Below, one piece after another: positions 17,301-25,430 of a stretch of DNA of 64,000 nucleotides. Positions within the stretch are counted from its first letter, which is position 1; every line of letters begins with the position of its first letter. A program made the translations under genes and the position numbers. Under the pieces are notes generated by a model. That model did not search any database, had not been told where the DNA came from, and was given only the letters and a program-made list of their open reading frames with translations. The stretch is from the NCBI RefSeq assembly GCF_022898935.1, contig NZ_JALIRP010000008.1:248001-312000 (forward strand), given 5' to 3'. This DNA comes from Paenibacillus mangrovi (GTDB lineage Bacteria; Bacillota; Bacilli; Paenibacillales; Paenibacillaceae).

Positions 17301-18200
17301 TTATTCGCTTGTTACGACGCTGTGGCCGCCAAATTCATTGCGGAGCGCGGCTACCACTTTGCCATGGAAGGTATCCTCTTCAAGCGAACGGTAGCGCATC
17401 AGCAGAGACATGGCGATGATTGGAGCGCTGACCTGAAGGTCCATGGCGGTTTCAACTGTCCATTTGCCTTCACCTGAGCTTTGCATCACGCCTTTGATTC
17501 CGTCCAGCTTGGCATCCTTAGCAAAGGCGCTTTCCGCAAGCTCCATCAGCCAACCCCGGACAACCGATCCGTTCGACCATACCCGGGCAACCTCTTCGTA
17601 ATTGAAATCGAAATCGCTTTTATCCAGAATTTCGAATCCTTCCGCAATCGCTTGCATCATGCCGTATTCAATGCCGTTATGAACCATTTTCAGAAAATGA
17701 CCGCTGCCGTTCGGGCCGGCATAGAGATAGCCCTTTGGAACAGCCATGTCTTGAAACAGCGGCTCAATTCGTTCAAACACTTCCTTGCTGCCGCCGATCA
17801 TAAAAGAGCCGCCCTCGGCTGCGCCTGAGGTTCCGCCTGATGTGCCCACATCAAAATAATGAACGCCTGTTTCATCCAGCTGTTTGGCGCGTGCCATCGA
17901 TTCCTTGTAATGGGAGTTGCCTCCGTCGATGAGTACATCGCCTGGTGATAGCAGCGGTTTCAATTCCGAAATCACGTTGCCTACCACGGTTCCCGCAGGA
18001 ACCATCATCCAGATGATCCGCGGCGCTTCCAGCTGTTCAACCAGCTTTTGCAAGCTTCTTACTGGAATAGCACCCTTGCCTGCCAATCGTTCTCCAGGCG
18101 CGGGATCGACATCATAGACAGCGGTTTCATGGCCGCTCGACAGCAGATTTTGTGCGAGATTAAAGCCCATTTTACCTAAACCGATAAGTCCCAGTTTCAT
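17301..18200 (-). CDS. gnd: 6-phosphogluconate dehydrogenase, decarboxylating (short YqeC/GndA type)
   Basis: This enzyme converts 6-phosphogluconate to ribulose 5-phosphate. I place the start at ATG 18200, 11 bases after GGAGG; an upstream in-frame TTG overlaps that ribosome binding site and is unlikely. The 299-residue protein has a Rossmann motif GLIGLGKMGFNLA at 4-16, the substrate loop DVGTSGGTSGAAEGGSFMIGG near 118, and the catalytic KMVHNGIEYGMMQ around 176. The short length puts it with the NAD-dependent YqeC-like enzymes, not the 470-residue GntZ. It is the first gene of the gluconate cluster. Confidence 0.92.
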   Translation of the reverse strand: MKLGLIGLGKMGFNLAQNLLSSGHETAVYDVDPAPGERLAGKGAIPVRSLQKLVEQLEAPRIIWMMVPAGTVVGNVISELKPLLSPGDVLIDGGNSHYKESMARAKQLDETGVHYFDVGTSGGTSGAAEGGSFMIGGSKEVFERIEPLFQDMAVPKGYLYAGPNGSGHFLKMVHNGIEYGMMQAIAEGFEILDKSDFDFNYEEVARVWSNGSVVRGWLMELAESAFAKDAKLDGIKGVMQSSGEGKWTVETAMDLQVSAPIIAMSLLMRYRSLEEDTFHGKVVAALRNEFGGHSVVTSE

Positions 18201-18235
18201 GAAGTTTGTATCCTCCAAATATATTTATGACTACA

Positions 18236-18259
18236 AGTATACTTGTCGACAACTTAAGT
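18236..18259. promoter_or_regulatory. GntR operator upstream of gnd
   Basis: The second copy of the 24-bp operator, located 8 bp downstream of the -10 box of the gnd promoter and therefore over the transcription start, a classical repression position. Confidence 0.82.
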
Positions 18260-18267
18260 CCTTCTCT

Positions 18268-18296
18268 ATTTTAATTCAGAACCTTCCGTATGTAAA
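18268..18296 (-). promoter_or_regulatory. sigma-A promoter of the gluconate operon
   Basis: On the minus strand, TTTACA and TAAAAT are separated by 17 bp. The operator follows immediately and a cre-like site lies just upstream. Confidence 0.7.
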
Positions 18297-18305
18297 TATG
18301 CAAAT

Positions 18306-18319
18306 TGAAAGCGCTATGA
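18306..18319. promoter_or_regulatory. catabolite responsive element (cre) candidate
   Basis: TGAAAGCGCTATGA matches the TGWAARCGYTWNCA consensus at 13 of 14 positions. It lies 9 bp upstream of the -35 of the gnd promoter. CcpA control of gluconate genes is established in B. subtilis. Confidence 0.6.
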
Positions 18320-18592
18320 AAACAATTATTACCAGAAAATTAAACGTGTACATTCGTTTTTTTCGCCGCCATATTGCCCTTTTGAACAATTCGAGCTCAT
18401 CTTTGAATCCGTTAATCGTTGGAATTTTGTTACTTATTACGAATTAAAGATGTTTAAATTTTTTTATTCAAAATATAAAATCTTTGCCCTTTCGATCATA
18501 TTTATGGGGTTAGTGTAACAAAATGTAATTCGCCCAGCGTTACTATTAACAGTATACTCCAGTAGAAGTATACCACTAAGGAGGTCTGTAAA

Positions 18593-18875
18593 ATGAAAAA
18601 GCAACTGTTCGCCACCCTGCTCAGCTTGTTGCTGTGCGTATCGGTCTTTGCCTCTTTCGCCGGAGCCACTGCCGCGCCCGCTGTGGCAAACGGATCAGCC
18701 TCCAGAGCCAAGGCGCCTGCCGGTGAGCTTCGCGCCAGACCAGCTGATGTTCGGATACACGGATCTAACCGGCAAAAAAATATCGGGGCTCATCGGTGAT
18801 TTGAGCAAAAGCATTCCCAACCCCAAGACACTGACTTCAGTGCTGTTCTACAACGATACCTTTGACGCTTTATGA
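18593..18875 (+). pseudogene. frameshifted gene for a small secreted protein
   Basis: An excellent AAGGAGG site 8 bp before ATG 18593 starts a typical signal peptide (MKKQLFATLLSLLLCVSVFA, cleavage near AGA-TAA). After about 45 codons the meaningful reading moves to the +1 frame near 18720-18740, where it continues as APDQLMFGYTDLTGKKISGLIGDLS...FYNDTFDAL and stops at 18875. Each frame alone makes a nonsensical end or beginning, so I read one gene broken by a single indel. The family is not recognised. A 7-bp inverted repeat (AGTATAC arms, 18551-18573) lies between promoter region and start. Confidence 0.6.
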
Positions 18876-19067
18876 GAAGTTCTACAATATTTCCACATAT
18901 TGGTAAGTCCGAATTTGAAAATCGTATTTATTTTCGGCAATGCCCAGTACGTTGAACTTTGGTAAGTTTAGGATGTCCATGCACTTGACTCCTTGTTCGT
19001 AACCCTTGTCGCATCAGCGATTCGGCCCATTTATTCGCTTGGAAAGTTGAATTATTAATATTGAAAA

Positions 19068-19964
19068 CTATTTACCGGGCAGTTGGATGCCGCGCCAGTC
19101 GCTTACATCACATTGGCCATATTCATTATCACCCACAGCAACCACCGTGCCGTCCGATTTAAGGCCGAGAGTATGAGCGCAACCCGCCGCAACCGCCACA
19201 ATATCGCGCCAGTCACTTACATTGCACTGGCCATGCTTATTCCAACCCACAGCTGCCATAGTACCGTCCGATTTAAGGCCGATGGTATGATGACTACCCG
19301 CCGCTATCGCCACAATACCGCTCCAGCCGCTTACATCACATTGGTCATGCTTATTCCAACCCACAGCCGCTACCGTGCCATCCGATTTAAGCCCGATGGT
19401 ATGAAGGTAACCCGCCGCTGTCACCACTATATCGCACCAGCCGCTTACATTGCATTGGCTATACCGATTATTGCCCACAGCCGCCACCGTGCCGTCCGAT
19501 TTAAGCCCGACGGTATGCCAGTCACCTACCGCGACCGCCACCATATCACGCCAGCCGCTTACATTGCATTGGCCTTCATTATTTCGACCCACAGCCACCA
19601 CCGTGCCATCCGATCTAAGCCCGACGGTACGACGCCAACCCGCCGCTACCGCCACAATATCGTGCCAGCCGCTTACATCACATTGGCCATGCTTATTCCA
19701 ACCCACAGCCGCCACTGTACCGTCCGATTTAAGCCCGATTGTATGAGCATTTCCCGTGTTCGTCGCCATATGAACATTTCCAGCCGCGACCGCCACAATA
19801 CCGCGCCAGCAGCTTACATTACATTGGCCATATTTATTATCACCCACAGCCGTCACCGTTCCGTCAGATTTAAGACCAACGGTATGACGACAACCCGCAG
19901 CTATGGTATATTTAGGCCACCGTTTCACCTTTAACGCCGCTTCTTTCGGTGAAATGTAATCCAT
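19068..19964 (-). CDS. RCC1-repeat seven-bladed beta-propeller protein
   Basis: This 298-residue protein consists almost entirely of seven 38-residue units with consensus HTVGLKSDGTVAAVGxNKxGQCNVSGWxDIVAVAAG, i.e. RCC1-type blades; seven is the number in a full RCC1 propeller. The first unit carries a 6-residue insertion (around HMATNTGN). There is no signal peptide, membrane helix or enzymatic domain, so it is probably a cytoplasmic binding scaffold. The start follows a GAGGAG site. It lies 37 bp behind a DUF6273-like gene on the same strand, suggesting co-expression. The partner or ligand is unknown. Confidence 0.88.
   Translation of the reverse strand: MDYISPKEAALKVKRWPKYTIAAGCRHTVGLKSDGTVTAVGDNKYGQCNVSCWRGIVAVAAGNVHMATNTGNAHTIGLKSDGTVAAVGWNKHGQCDVSGWHDIVAVAAGWRRTVGLRSDGTVVAVGRNNEGQCNVSGWRDMVAVAVGDWHTVGLKSDGTVAAVGNNRYSQCNVSGWCDIVVTAAGYLHTIGLKSDGTVAAVGWNKHDQCDVSGWSGIVAIAAGSHHTIGLKSDGTMAAVGWNKHGQCNVSDWRDIVAVAAGCAHTLGLKSDGTVVAVGDNEYGQCDVSDWRGIQLPGK
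19083..19900 (-). repeat. 114-bp tandem DNA repeat within the RCC1 gene
   Basis: Units of 114 bp (one blade each) repeat with high nucleotide identity, for example the segment CAGCCGCTTACATTGCATTG at regular spacing. The close DNA similarity points to recent duplication or gene conversion. Confidence 0.8.
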
Positions 19965-20001
19965 GTCTTATCTCCTCGTATAATAGTTTTAGAAGCTCAT
20001 T

Positions 20002-20682
20002 TTAAAGATTCATATATAAAGCAGGACGCACACCATAACCGTCTATACTGTTATTCCCATAGCTGCGAATACTGCAACCTGGACCTACAAAAAACGTACG
20101 TGAAGGCTTGTTTCCTTGTGTTCGCAGCCACCACCAGGAACAGCCCACTTCTTCGCCGTCTCTGATGATATAGTTATCTTTGTTCGTTTTATCATATACA
20201 TATAAGCTGCATCCATCGGGCTTTTTCGTCTTGGCAAAATCGGTTCCAACAGCACGCCTCAAATCCTTGCCGTGAATCTCAGATAAATCTTTTATCTCGG
20301 CAACGCTAAGCAGCAAGACCTTGTCCTCCGTATCCGGGCAGCCCTCTCCGTTGTCCGTGCAATGAGTCGTCTTTATGAGTCGCTTTTCGGGGTCACTGAA
20401 TGCGGCGTTATAGAATTCATCATTCAGCCACTCACGCAAATCACAGTCATGCCACGTAATTTCCGTGCAATCACGCCACTTCAGATCCGCGCTCTTGCCG
20501 TGATACCTCTTGCAGTCCAAAACATACTCACTCAAAACAAACAACTCACTTCCTGAATTTTGAAGAACACGCCATTTAATCGGTAACTCTTTACTGTCTA
20601 CAGACTGCGGATACGTGCCGAACGTAATGAATTCGCCGGGTTTTAGGTTCCGGTACGTTAAAGCAAAATGCCCCTTTTCCAT
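20002..20682 (-). CDS. DUF6273-like protein
   Basis: This 226-residue protein has no signal peptide. It begins with the family-typical ITFGTYPQSVDSKELPIKWRVLQ segment. It then shows ...LREWLNDEFYNAAFSDPEKRLIKTT and VLLLSVAEI in the middle, and ends in WWWLRTQGN...GYGVRPALYMNL. This arrangement is that of DUF6273 domains, whose C-terminal half resembles C-type-lectin-like/SUMF1 folds. No function is established. The start has a GGAGGA site. It is probably co-transcribed with the RCC1-repeat gene downstream and is divergent from the MerR regulator. Confidence 0.72.
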   Translation of the reverse strand: MEKGHFALTYRNLKPGEFITFGTYPQSVDSKELPIKWRVLQNSGSELFVLSEYVLDCKRYHGKSADLKWRDCTEITWHDCDLREWLNDEFYNAAFSDPEKRLIKTTHCTDNGEGCPDTEDKVLLLSVAEIKDLSEIHGKDLRRAVGTDFAKTKKPDGCSLYVYDKTNKDNYIIRDGEEVGCSWWWLRTQGNKPSRTFFVGPGCSIRSYGNNSIDGYGVRPALYMNL

Positions 20683-20750
20683 GAAGTTTTCCTCCTCGAT
20701 TTTTTATCCCAACTTCGATCATATAACATTCATGCAAGATTTCGTTTGAT

Positions 20751-20761
20751 ATACCAGGTAT
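20751..20761. promoter_or_regulatory. 11-bp palindrome between the DUF6273 gene and the MerR gene
   Basis: ATACCAGGTAT is a perfect odd palindrome directly upstream of the -35 of the rightward promoter. It is a candidate operator for the adjacent MerR-type protein. Confidence 0.4.
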
Positions 20762-20763
20762 CC

Positions 20764-20793
20764 TTGTGTGGACGGCCATTTATCTCTTATAAT
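20764..20793 (+). promoter_or_regulatory. promoter of the double-HTH MerR gene
   Basis: TTGTGT and TATAAT are separated by 18 bp, 45 bp before the start codon. Confidence 0.55.
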
Positions 20794-20837
20794 GTTGTTG
20801 CCGTACTTTAGAGTTTGACTTTAAGGAAGTGTCGCAG

Positions 20838-21539
20838 GTGGACAAAACCTTTACACCGAAACAGATGGCCAAGAGACTCCATGTCAGCACGACAACCTTG
20901 CGAAGATATGAAAGTCTCGATTTGGTGCCTGACGTACCTCGGACAGCCAGTAATAGAAGATATTATACAACGACCCATGTTCAAGCTTTCCTTGCTTTAC
21001 GTTCCTTGATCAAAGGATTCGATCTACCTATCGCCTACGATGTCATGAACTTATTAAAAAAAGGTCACGTTGAACAAGCGCTTTGGATGATCAATTTAGA
21101 ACAGTACAACATCCAGGTAGAGAAGCAACGAGTCGAGGAGGTCATGAGCCTCATTCATCAAACTGACTTCTTCATGTATAGGGATATTCAGGTCACGGAT
21201 GAATTGAACATCGGGGAGGTCGCCGTTATCGCTGGCGTAAACCCATCCGCTATTCGACATTGGGAAAAGGAGGGGCTTATTCGCGCTAAGCGGAATCCGG
21301 AAAACGGATATAGAGTTTTTACATCGCGGGAATTGAAAAAGATTATTGTGCTAAGCAGTTTAAGGAAAACCGTCTTTTTCATTGAAAGCATGAGACAGTT
21401 GCTTGAAGCTTTAGAGACACATGATCTAACTACGATTAAACGCTCCTTCAAAGTCGCTCTTCAGAAGCTGAATGAGCAATTGGAAAAGCAAATGAATGGC
21501 ATATCAGAAATGTTAGATATATACAATTTTTCCAAATAG
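20838..21539 (+). CDS. MerR-type regulator with two helix-turn-helix domains
   Basis: I place the start at GTG 20838, 10 bases after AAGGA; the GTG at 20829 is too close to that site. The 233-residue protein has one MerR-type winged helix at about 4-70 (FTPKQMAKRLHVSTTTLRRYE) and a second at about 120-190 (NIGEVAVIAGVNPSAIRHWEKEGLI), followed by a C-terminal helix. No cysteine or drug-binding effector domain is present. Two DNA-binding domains in one chain suggest it binds an extended or two-part site. It is divergent from the DUF6273/RCC1 pair. Confidence 0.82.
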   Translation: MDKTFTPKQMAKRLHVSTTTLRRYESLDLVPDVPRTASNRRYYTTTHVQAFLALRSLIKGFDLPIAYDVMNLLKKGHVEQALWMINLEQYNIQVEKQRVEEVMSLIHQTDFFMYRDIQVTDELNIGEVAVIAGVNPSAIRHWEKEGLIRAKRNPENGYRVFTSRELKKIIVLSSLRKTVFFIESMRQLLEALETHDLTTIKRSFKVALQKLNEQLEKQMNGISEMLDIYNFSK

Positions 21540-21580
21540 AGTGAATTCTTACTACAAAATAATTCTCTCAATACATACGA

Positions 21581-21617
21581 AAGGATAGAGTCCGGAATCC
21601 TCCGGCTCTATCCTTTT
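21581..21617 (+). terminator. terminator of the MerR gene
   Basis: A strong stem (GGATAGAGTCCGGA against TCCGGCTCTATCC) with a TTTT tail, 40 bp after the stop; it may also serve the convergent ABC operon. Confidence 0.82.
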
Positions 21618-21662
21618 CTGCATCTGGTATTCCCCCAGTTGCCGCTCTAGCATCAGCGATCC

Positions 21663-22466
21663 TTATGACCCCAGATCCCAGGCCGAATGGATTTTAGGGA
21701 CATCACTAATGAGCTGCTGAGTATACTTATGCTGCGGATTCAGGATGATATCCTCTGCGGGACCGCTCTCAACGATTTTCCCCTTTTCCATAATATAAAT
21801 CGTGTCGCTCACATAATAGGCCAGCCCCACATCATGGGTGATAAAGATAATCGTCATACCGTTCTCATCCCGCAGCTTCAGCAGCATATCTAGAATCGTT
21901 GATCTGGAGCAGGCGTCGACCATGGAGGTCGGTTCGTCGGCGATAAGCACCTTGGGATGGAGCATGAAAATGCGGGCGATCATCAGCCGCTGCATCTGTC
22001 CGCCGGACAGCTCGAACGGATACTTGTTGTGCAATTCCTCAAACTTCAGATTCACGAAGGAACATGCCTCTCTCATCTTCCGCTGCTGCTCCTCCTTGCT
22101 GAGCTTCAGTCCCTGCAGCTTGATGCAGTCCATGAGGAGCTTTTCCACTCTATAAAAGAGATTAAAAGACGAGAACGGATCCTGAAAGATGGCCTGGATA
22201 TCCTTCCAATATCGCTTCCGGTCGGCATGGGACTTCAAACTGCGGGGCTGACCCTTGTACTCAATACTTCCGCCAGATTCCTTCAGGAGGCCCATGATCA
22301 TTTTGGCCAGCGTCGTTTTCCCGCTTCCGCTCTCTCCAACGATGGAAATGATCTCTCCCTTATGAAAATTGAAATTCACCGCGTCCACGGCCGTCGTCTT
22401 CTGATTGCCGTATCCGAACACCTTGGTCAGATCCTGACCTCGAATCAACAGGTCACGATTGCTCAT
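21663..22466 (-). CDS. Peptide ABC transporter ATP-binding protein (OppF-like)
   Basis: This 267-residue ATPase starts at ATG 22466, 10 bases after GGAG; the ATG six bases earlier is too close. Walker A is VGESGSGKTT (about 40-49), signature ELSGGQMQRL, Walker B VLIADEPTSMVD and H-loop FITHDVG. Together with OppD it powers import of peptides or related solutes. It lacks the C-terminal oligopeptide Cys-rich extension that OppD here has. It overlaps oppD by about 14 bp and is the last gene of the operon. Confidence 0.9.
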   Translation of the reverse strand: MSNRDLLIRGQDLTKVFGYGNQKTTAVDAVNFNFHKGEIISIVGESGSGKTTLAKMIMGLLKESGGSIEYKGQPRSLKSHADRKRYWKDIQAIFQDPFSSFNLFYRVEKLLMDCIKLQGLKLSKEEQQRKMREACSFVNLKFEELHNKYPFELSGGQMQRLMIARIFMLHPKVLIADEPTSMVDACSRSTILDMLLKLRDENGMTIIFITHDVGLAYYVSDTIYIMEKGKIVESGPAEDIILNPQHKYTQQLISDVPKIHSAWDLGS

Positions 22467-23463
22467 TCGCATACCACTCCTTCAGCGTATCCGTATCAAA
22501 ATGGCAGCGGTACATGTTGCCTCCGTTCGTCTGCACCGGGACCTTGCCGACCTTGCACTCGTCACGCGCATATGAGCATCGCTCCGCAAACCGGCAGCCC
22601 GGCGGCACCTGCTTCAGGTTCGGCGGGGCGCCGGGAATCGCCGCAAGCTTCTGGCCTTTCATGCCCTCCTCCGGTACCAAAATGGAGCCCATCAGTTTCT
22701 TCGTGTAAGGATGAACTGGATCAAAAATCATCTGCTCCGCCGTCCCCCGCTCAACGATTTCTCCGGCATACATCACCATAATATCGTCCGTCACATGATA
22801 TAGAAGCGGCAGTTCGTGCGTGATAAAAACCAGCGACCGGATATACTTTTTATTCAGCAAATCCTTCAGCAGCTTGATGACCGCTTTTTGCGACGTAACA
22901 TCAAGAGCTGAGGTCGGCTCATCGGCGATCAGCACTTTCGGATTCAAAATGGTGGAGATTGCAATCACGGTCCGCTGCTTCATCCCGCCTGAAAGCTCAT
23001 TCGGATAGGACCTCAGTACTTTTTCGGGCAAATTCAGCGTTTTGAATCGTTCGGAAGCGAGCTCCCACACCTGCTTTTTGGATAACTCGGGCCGGTGCTC
23101 CTTCATAATATCCTCAATGAAGCGGATAATCCGCAGCGTCGGATTCAGCGCATTCATGGCGGCCTGCGGAATATATGCGATCTCGCGCCCGGATACCTTC
23201 GAACGGAGCTGCTCCTTGCTCAGCTTCATGATGTCATTGCCATGGATGCGAATCGATCCGCTGCCGTAATGCAGTGGCGGGAAATAAAAGCCCATCAGGC
23301 TGAGCGCAAGCGTGGATTTGCCGCATCCTGACTCGCCCGCAATTCCCAGCGTTTTACCTTCTTCCAGGTCAAAATCGACGCCGTCCACGGCAAACACTTT
23401 TTCTTTCAGCCGGGTTTTATAATAGGTTTTCAGGCCGCTGACTTCCAAAATATTCGCGCTCAC
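22453..23463 (-). CDS. Peptide ABC transporter ATP-binding protein (OppD-like)
   Basis: This 336-residue ATPase has Walker A GIAGESGCGKST (about 37-48), signature NELSGGMKQRTV, Walker B VLIADEPTSALDV and H-loop VFITHELP. The C-terminal oligopeptide/dipeptide extension contains the conserved PGCRFAERCSYARDEC cysteines that in homologues bind an Fe-S cluster, typical for OppD/DppD. It is the first ATPase of the dual-ATPase peptide transporter and lies 4 bp after the permease gene. Confidence 0.92.
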   Translation of the reverse strand: MSANILEVSGLKTYYKTRLKEKVFAVDGVDFDLEEGKTLGIAGESGCGKSTLALSLMGFYFPPLHYGSGSIRIHGNDIMKLSKEQLRSKVSGREIAYIPQAAMNALNPTLRIIRFIEDIMKEHRPELSKKQVWELASERFKTLNLPEKVLRSYPNELSGGMKQRTVIAISTILNPKVLIADEPTSALDVTSQKAVIKLLKDLLNKKYIRSLVFITHELPLLYHVTDDIMVMYAGEIVERGTAEQMIFDPVHPYTKKLMGSILVPEEGMKGQKLAAIPGAPPNLKQVPPGCRFAERCSYARDECKVGKVPVQTNGGNMYRCHFDTDTLKEWYANEQS

Positions 23464-23467
23464 GCGA

Positions 23468-24304
23468 TCAGCTCCTTATCTTCGGATTGAATATTTCATC
23501 CATCCCCGTGTTCATCATGTAGAGGGAAAACGTGATCAGCGCGATGGACAGCGCGGCCGGAATAAATGCCCACCATGCCCCTGCCACCGGTGCTTCAAAC
23601 ACCAGTGCCCAGTTCATGATGATGCCAAGCGAAATCGTATTGTACGGTCCCAGGCCGAGCATGGAGATCGACGCCTCCGATAGGATGCCTGACGCAGTCT
23701 GCAGCACAAAAGCCATGACGACGTAAGACGCGATATAAGGGAGAATCTCAAATACGATGATCTTGGGCGTGCTGTGACCGGATATTTTGGCGATATGGAC
23801 ATGGTCCCGGCCCCGGAGCGAAGTGGTCTGCGCCCTTACAGCCCTCGCGGTCCACGGCCAGCTGGTAATACCGATGATGATCGCCGTGACCAGCGAGCTG
23901 CGGGAATTGATGCTGACCGAGATAAGAATCAGAATGACGAAGGATGGAATGACGATAAAAATATTCGTGATAGCAGTCAGGATGTTATCGACGATACCGC
24001 CGATATATCCAGAGGCAAGACCGATAATGAGACCGATCACGGTGGCGAATACACCGGCGATCAGGCCTACCCGGATGGATGTCTGAATGCCGTACATCAG
24101 CTCCAGAAACAAATCCCTCCCGAAGTTGTCCGAGCCGAGCCACAGATTGGCATCCGGCGGCTGAAAGGCCAGAGCGATCATCTCTAGCGGGTCCTTCCGA
24201 TTGATTTGCGGATAGATCAGCACAAGGGCCAGCATCAGCAGGAACAGGATCGCGCCGATCATGAACTTGGGCGACTTTAGGAGAATAACGAAGGAATTTT
24301 TCAT
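23468..24304 (-). CDS. Peptide ABC transporter permease (OppC-like)
   Basis: The start is set at ATG 24304, 8 bases after GGAGGA, so the overlapping upstream codons are not used. The 278-residue protein has an N-terminal helix (about 8-30), the NLWLGSDNFGRDLF segment conserved in OppC/DppC, and five further helices. The EAA coupling loop lies around RGRDHVHIAKISGHSTPKIIVFEILP. It follows the other permease gene with only one base between stop and start. Confidence 0.9.
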   Translation of the reverse strand: MKNSFVILLKSPKFMIGAILFLLMLALVLIYPQINRKDPLEMIALAFQPPDANLWLGSDNFGRDLFLELMYGIQTSIRVGLIAGVFATVIGLIIGLASGYIGGIVDNILTAITNIFIVIPSFVILILISVSINSRSSLVTAIIIGITSWPWTARAVRAQTTSLRGRDHVHIAKISGHSTPKIIVFEILPYIASYVVMAFVLQTASGILSEASISMLGLGPYNTISLGIIMNWALVFEAPVAGAWWAFIPAALSIALITFSLYMMNTGMDEIFNPKIRS

Positions 24305-24305
24305 C

Positions 24306-25316
24306 TTACTCTTCCTCCATTTGCGCAGCTTTGATTCTTGGGTCAATCAGTCCGTAGATCATGTCGATCGTAAAATTGGCCAGCAGCACGGTCACGGCAA
24401 TGAGAAGCGTACAGCCGGAGATCAGCGGATAATCCAGCTGCCGAATCGCCGTGAACATCCAAGTGCCCAGGCCCGGGTAACTGAAAACAATTTCACAGAT
24501 GAGCGAGCCGCCCACCATGGTGCCGATCGACAGAGCCAGTCCCGTAATTTGCGGAAGCATGGCGTTGCGGAACACATATCTCGATATTTTCGAATCCCGG
24601 ATGCCGAGCAACTTAGCGTAAAGCACATAGTCGGCATTCAGCTCATAAATGGACATCTCCCGCATCCCGATCGCCTGTCCGCCGATCGTGACCAGTACGA
24701 TGGAGAGAAACGGCAGCGTATGATGCCTGATGACCGAGCCTATAAAATCGAGGCTGAGTCTTGGAACCATCTGAAAATCATACCCGCCCGACAGCGGGAA
24801 CCACCCCAGCGTGAGGGCGAACAGATACAGCATAATAATGGCAAGCGTGAAAAAAGGAATCGAGTTGATAAACAGCGCCACCGGAAAAATGACTTTGTCG
24901 AATACACCCTTCTTATAAGCGGCAACCGCGCCGAGAAGGTTACCGAGGATCCATCCCACCAGGATAGCAGGCAGCTGCAGGCCGATGGTCCAAGGTATGG
25001 CAGACGTCAAAATATCCGTTACCTTCTTCGGATACAAGCCGAAAGAAGTTCCGAGATCCCCTATGAACAGGTTTTTAATATAGATCACGAACTGCTCCCA
25101 CATCGGCTTGTCGATGCCGAATTCCTTCATGAAAGTCTCATAGACACGCTTGATCGTGTCGCTGTCCGTCATGCCCTTGGACATTTGCGATACGATCAGG
25201 CTCACGGGATTGCCTTCAATCATGCGCGGTAGAAAAAAGTTAAGGGCGATAGCAATCACGAGGGTCATCAGGTACCAAAACAGCTTTTTGAAAAAATATC
25301 TCGAATAGGCGTTCAA
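24306..25316 (-). CDS. Peptide ABC transporter permease (OppB-like)
   Basis: I choose TTG 25316 as start, following a GGGGGGAG site, which gives 336 residues beginning LNAYSRYFFKKLFWYLMTL; the ORF could open further upstream but without a ribosome binding site. The N-terminal helix is followed by FFLPRMIEGNPV, a long extracytoplasmic loop, five more helices and the EAA loop LNADYVLYAKLLGIRDSKISRYVFRNA. It pairs with the OppC-like subunit. An intercistronic hairpin separates it from the binding-protein gene. Confidence 0.88.
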   Translation of the reverse strand: MNAYSRYFFKKLFWYLMTLVIAIALNFFLPRMIEGNPVSLIVSQMSKGMTDSDTIKRVYETFMKEFGIDKPMWEQFVIYIKNLFIGDLGTSFGLYPKKVTDILTSAIPWTIGLQLPAILVGWILGNLLGAVAAYKKGVFDKVIFPVALFINSIPFFTLAIIMLYLFALTLGWFPLSGGYDFQMVPRLSLDFIGSVIRHHTLPFLSIVLVTIGGQAIGMREMSIYELNADYVLYAKLLGIRDSKISRYVFRNAMLPQITGLALSIGTMVGGSLICEIVFSYPGLGTWMFTAIRQLDYPLISGCTLLIAVTVLLANFTIDMIYGLIDPRIKAAQMEEE

Positions 25317-25381
25317 GAAGCTCCCCCCTTCAGACGGTCCGGCAAAATGCGAATAGTGATGCAGCCAGTGAAAGAGAGCCC

Positions 25382-25416
25382 GCATAAGGAGTGGATGTTG
25401 CGCTGCCTCCTTATGC
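25382..25416 (-). other. intercistronic hairpin between binding-protein and permease genes
   Basis: A 10-bp perfect stem (GCATAAGGAG/CTCCTTATGC) with a 15-base loop and no T-run. It may stabilise the upstream binding-protein mRNA or reduce read-through, giving more binding protein than permease. Confidence 0.6.
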
Positions 25417-25430
25417 AGGCCGCCCTGCCA

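Noticed and set aside
19083..19934. 283-codon ORF on the plus strand across the RCC1-repeat gene
   Set aside because: It is a shadow of the repeat: the plus-frame protein is a His/Ile/Arg-rich antisense reading with the same 38-residue period and no ribosome binding site. The minus frame matches a known fold.
24261..25232. 323-codon ORF on the plus strand opposite the OppB/OppC genes
   Set aside because: Composition is rich in His, Gln, Arg and Asp without family resemblance. The minus strand encodes clear ABC permeases with overlapping starts and ribosome binding sites.
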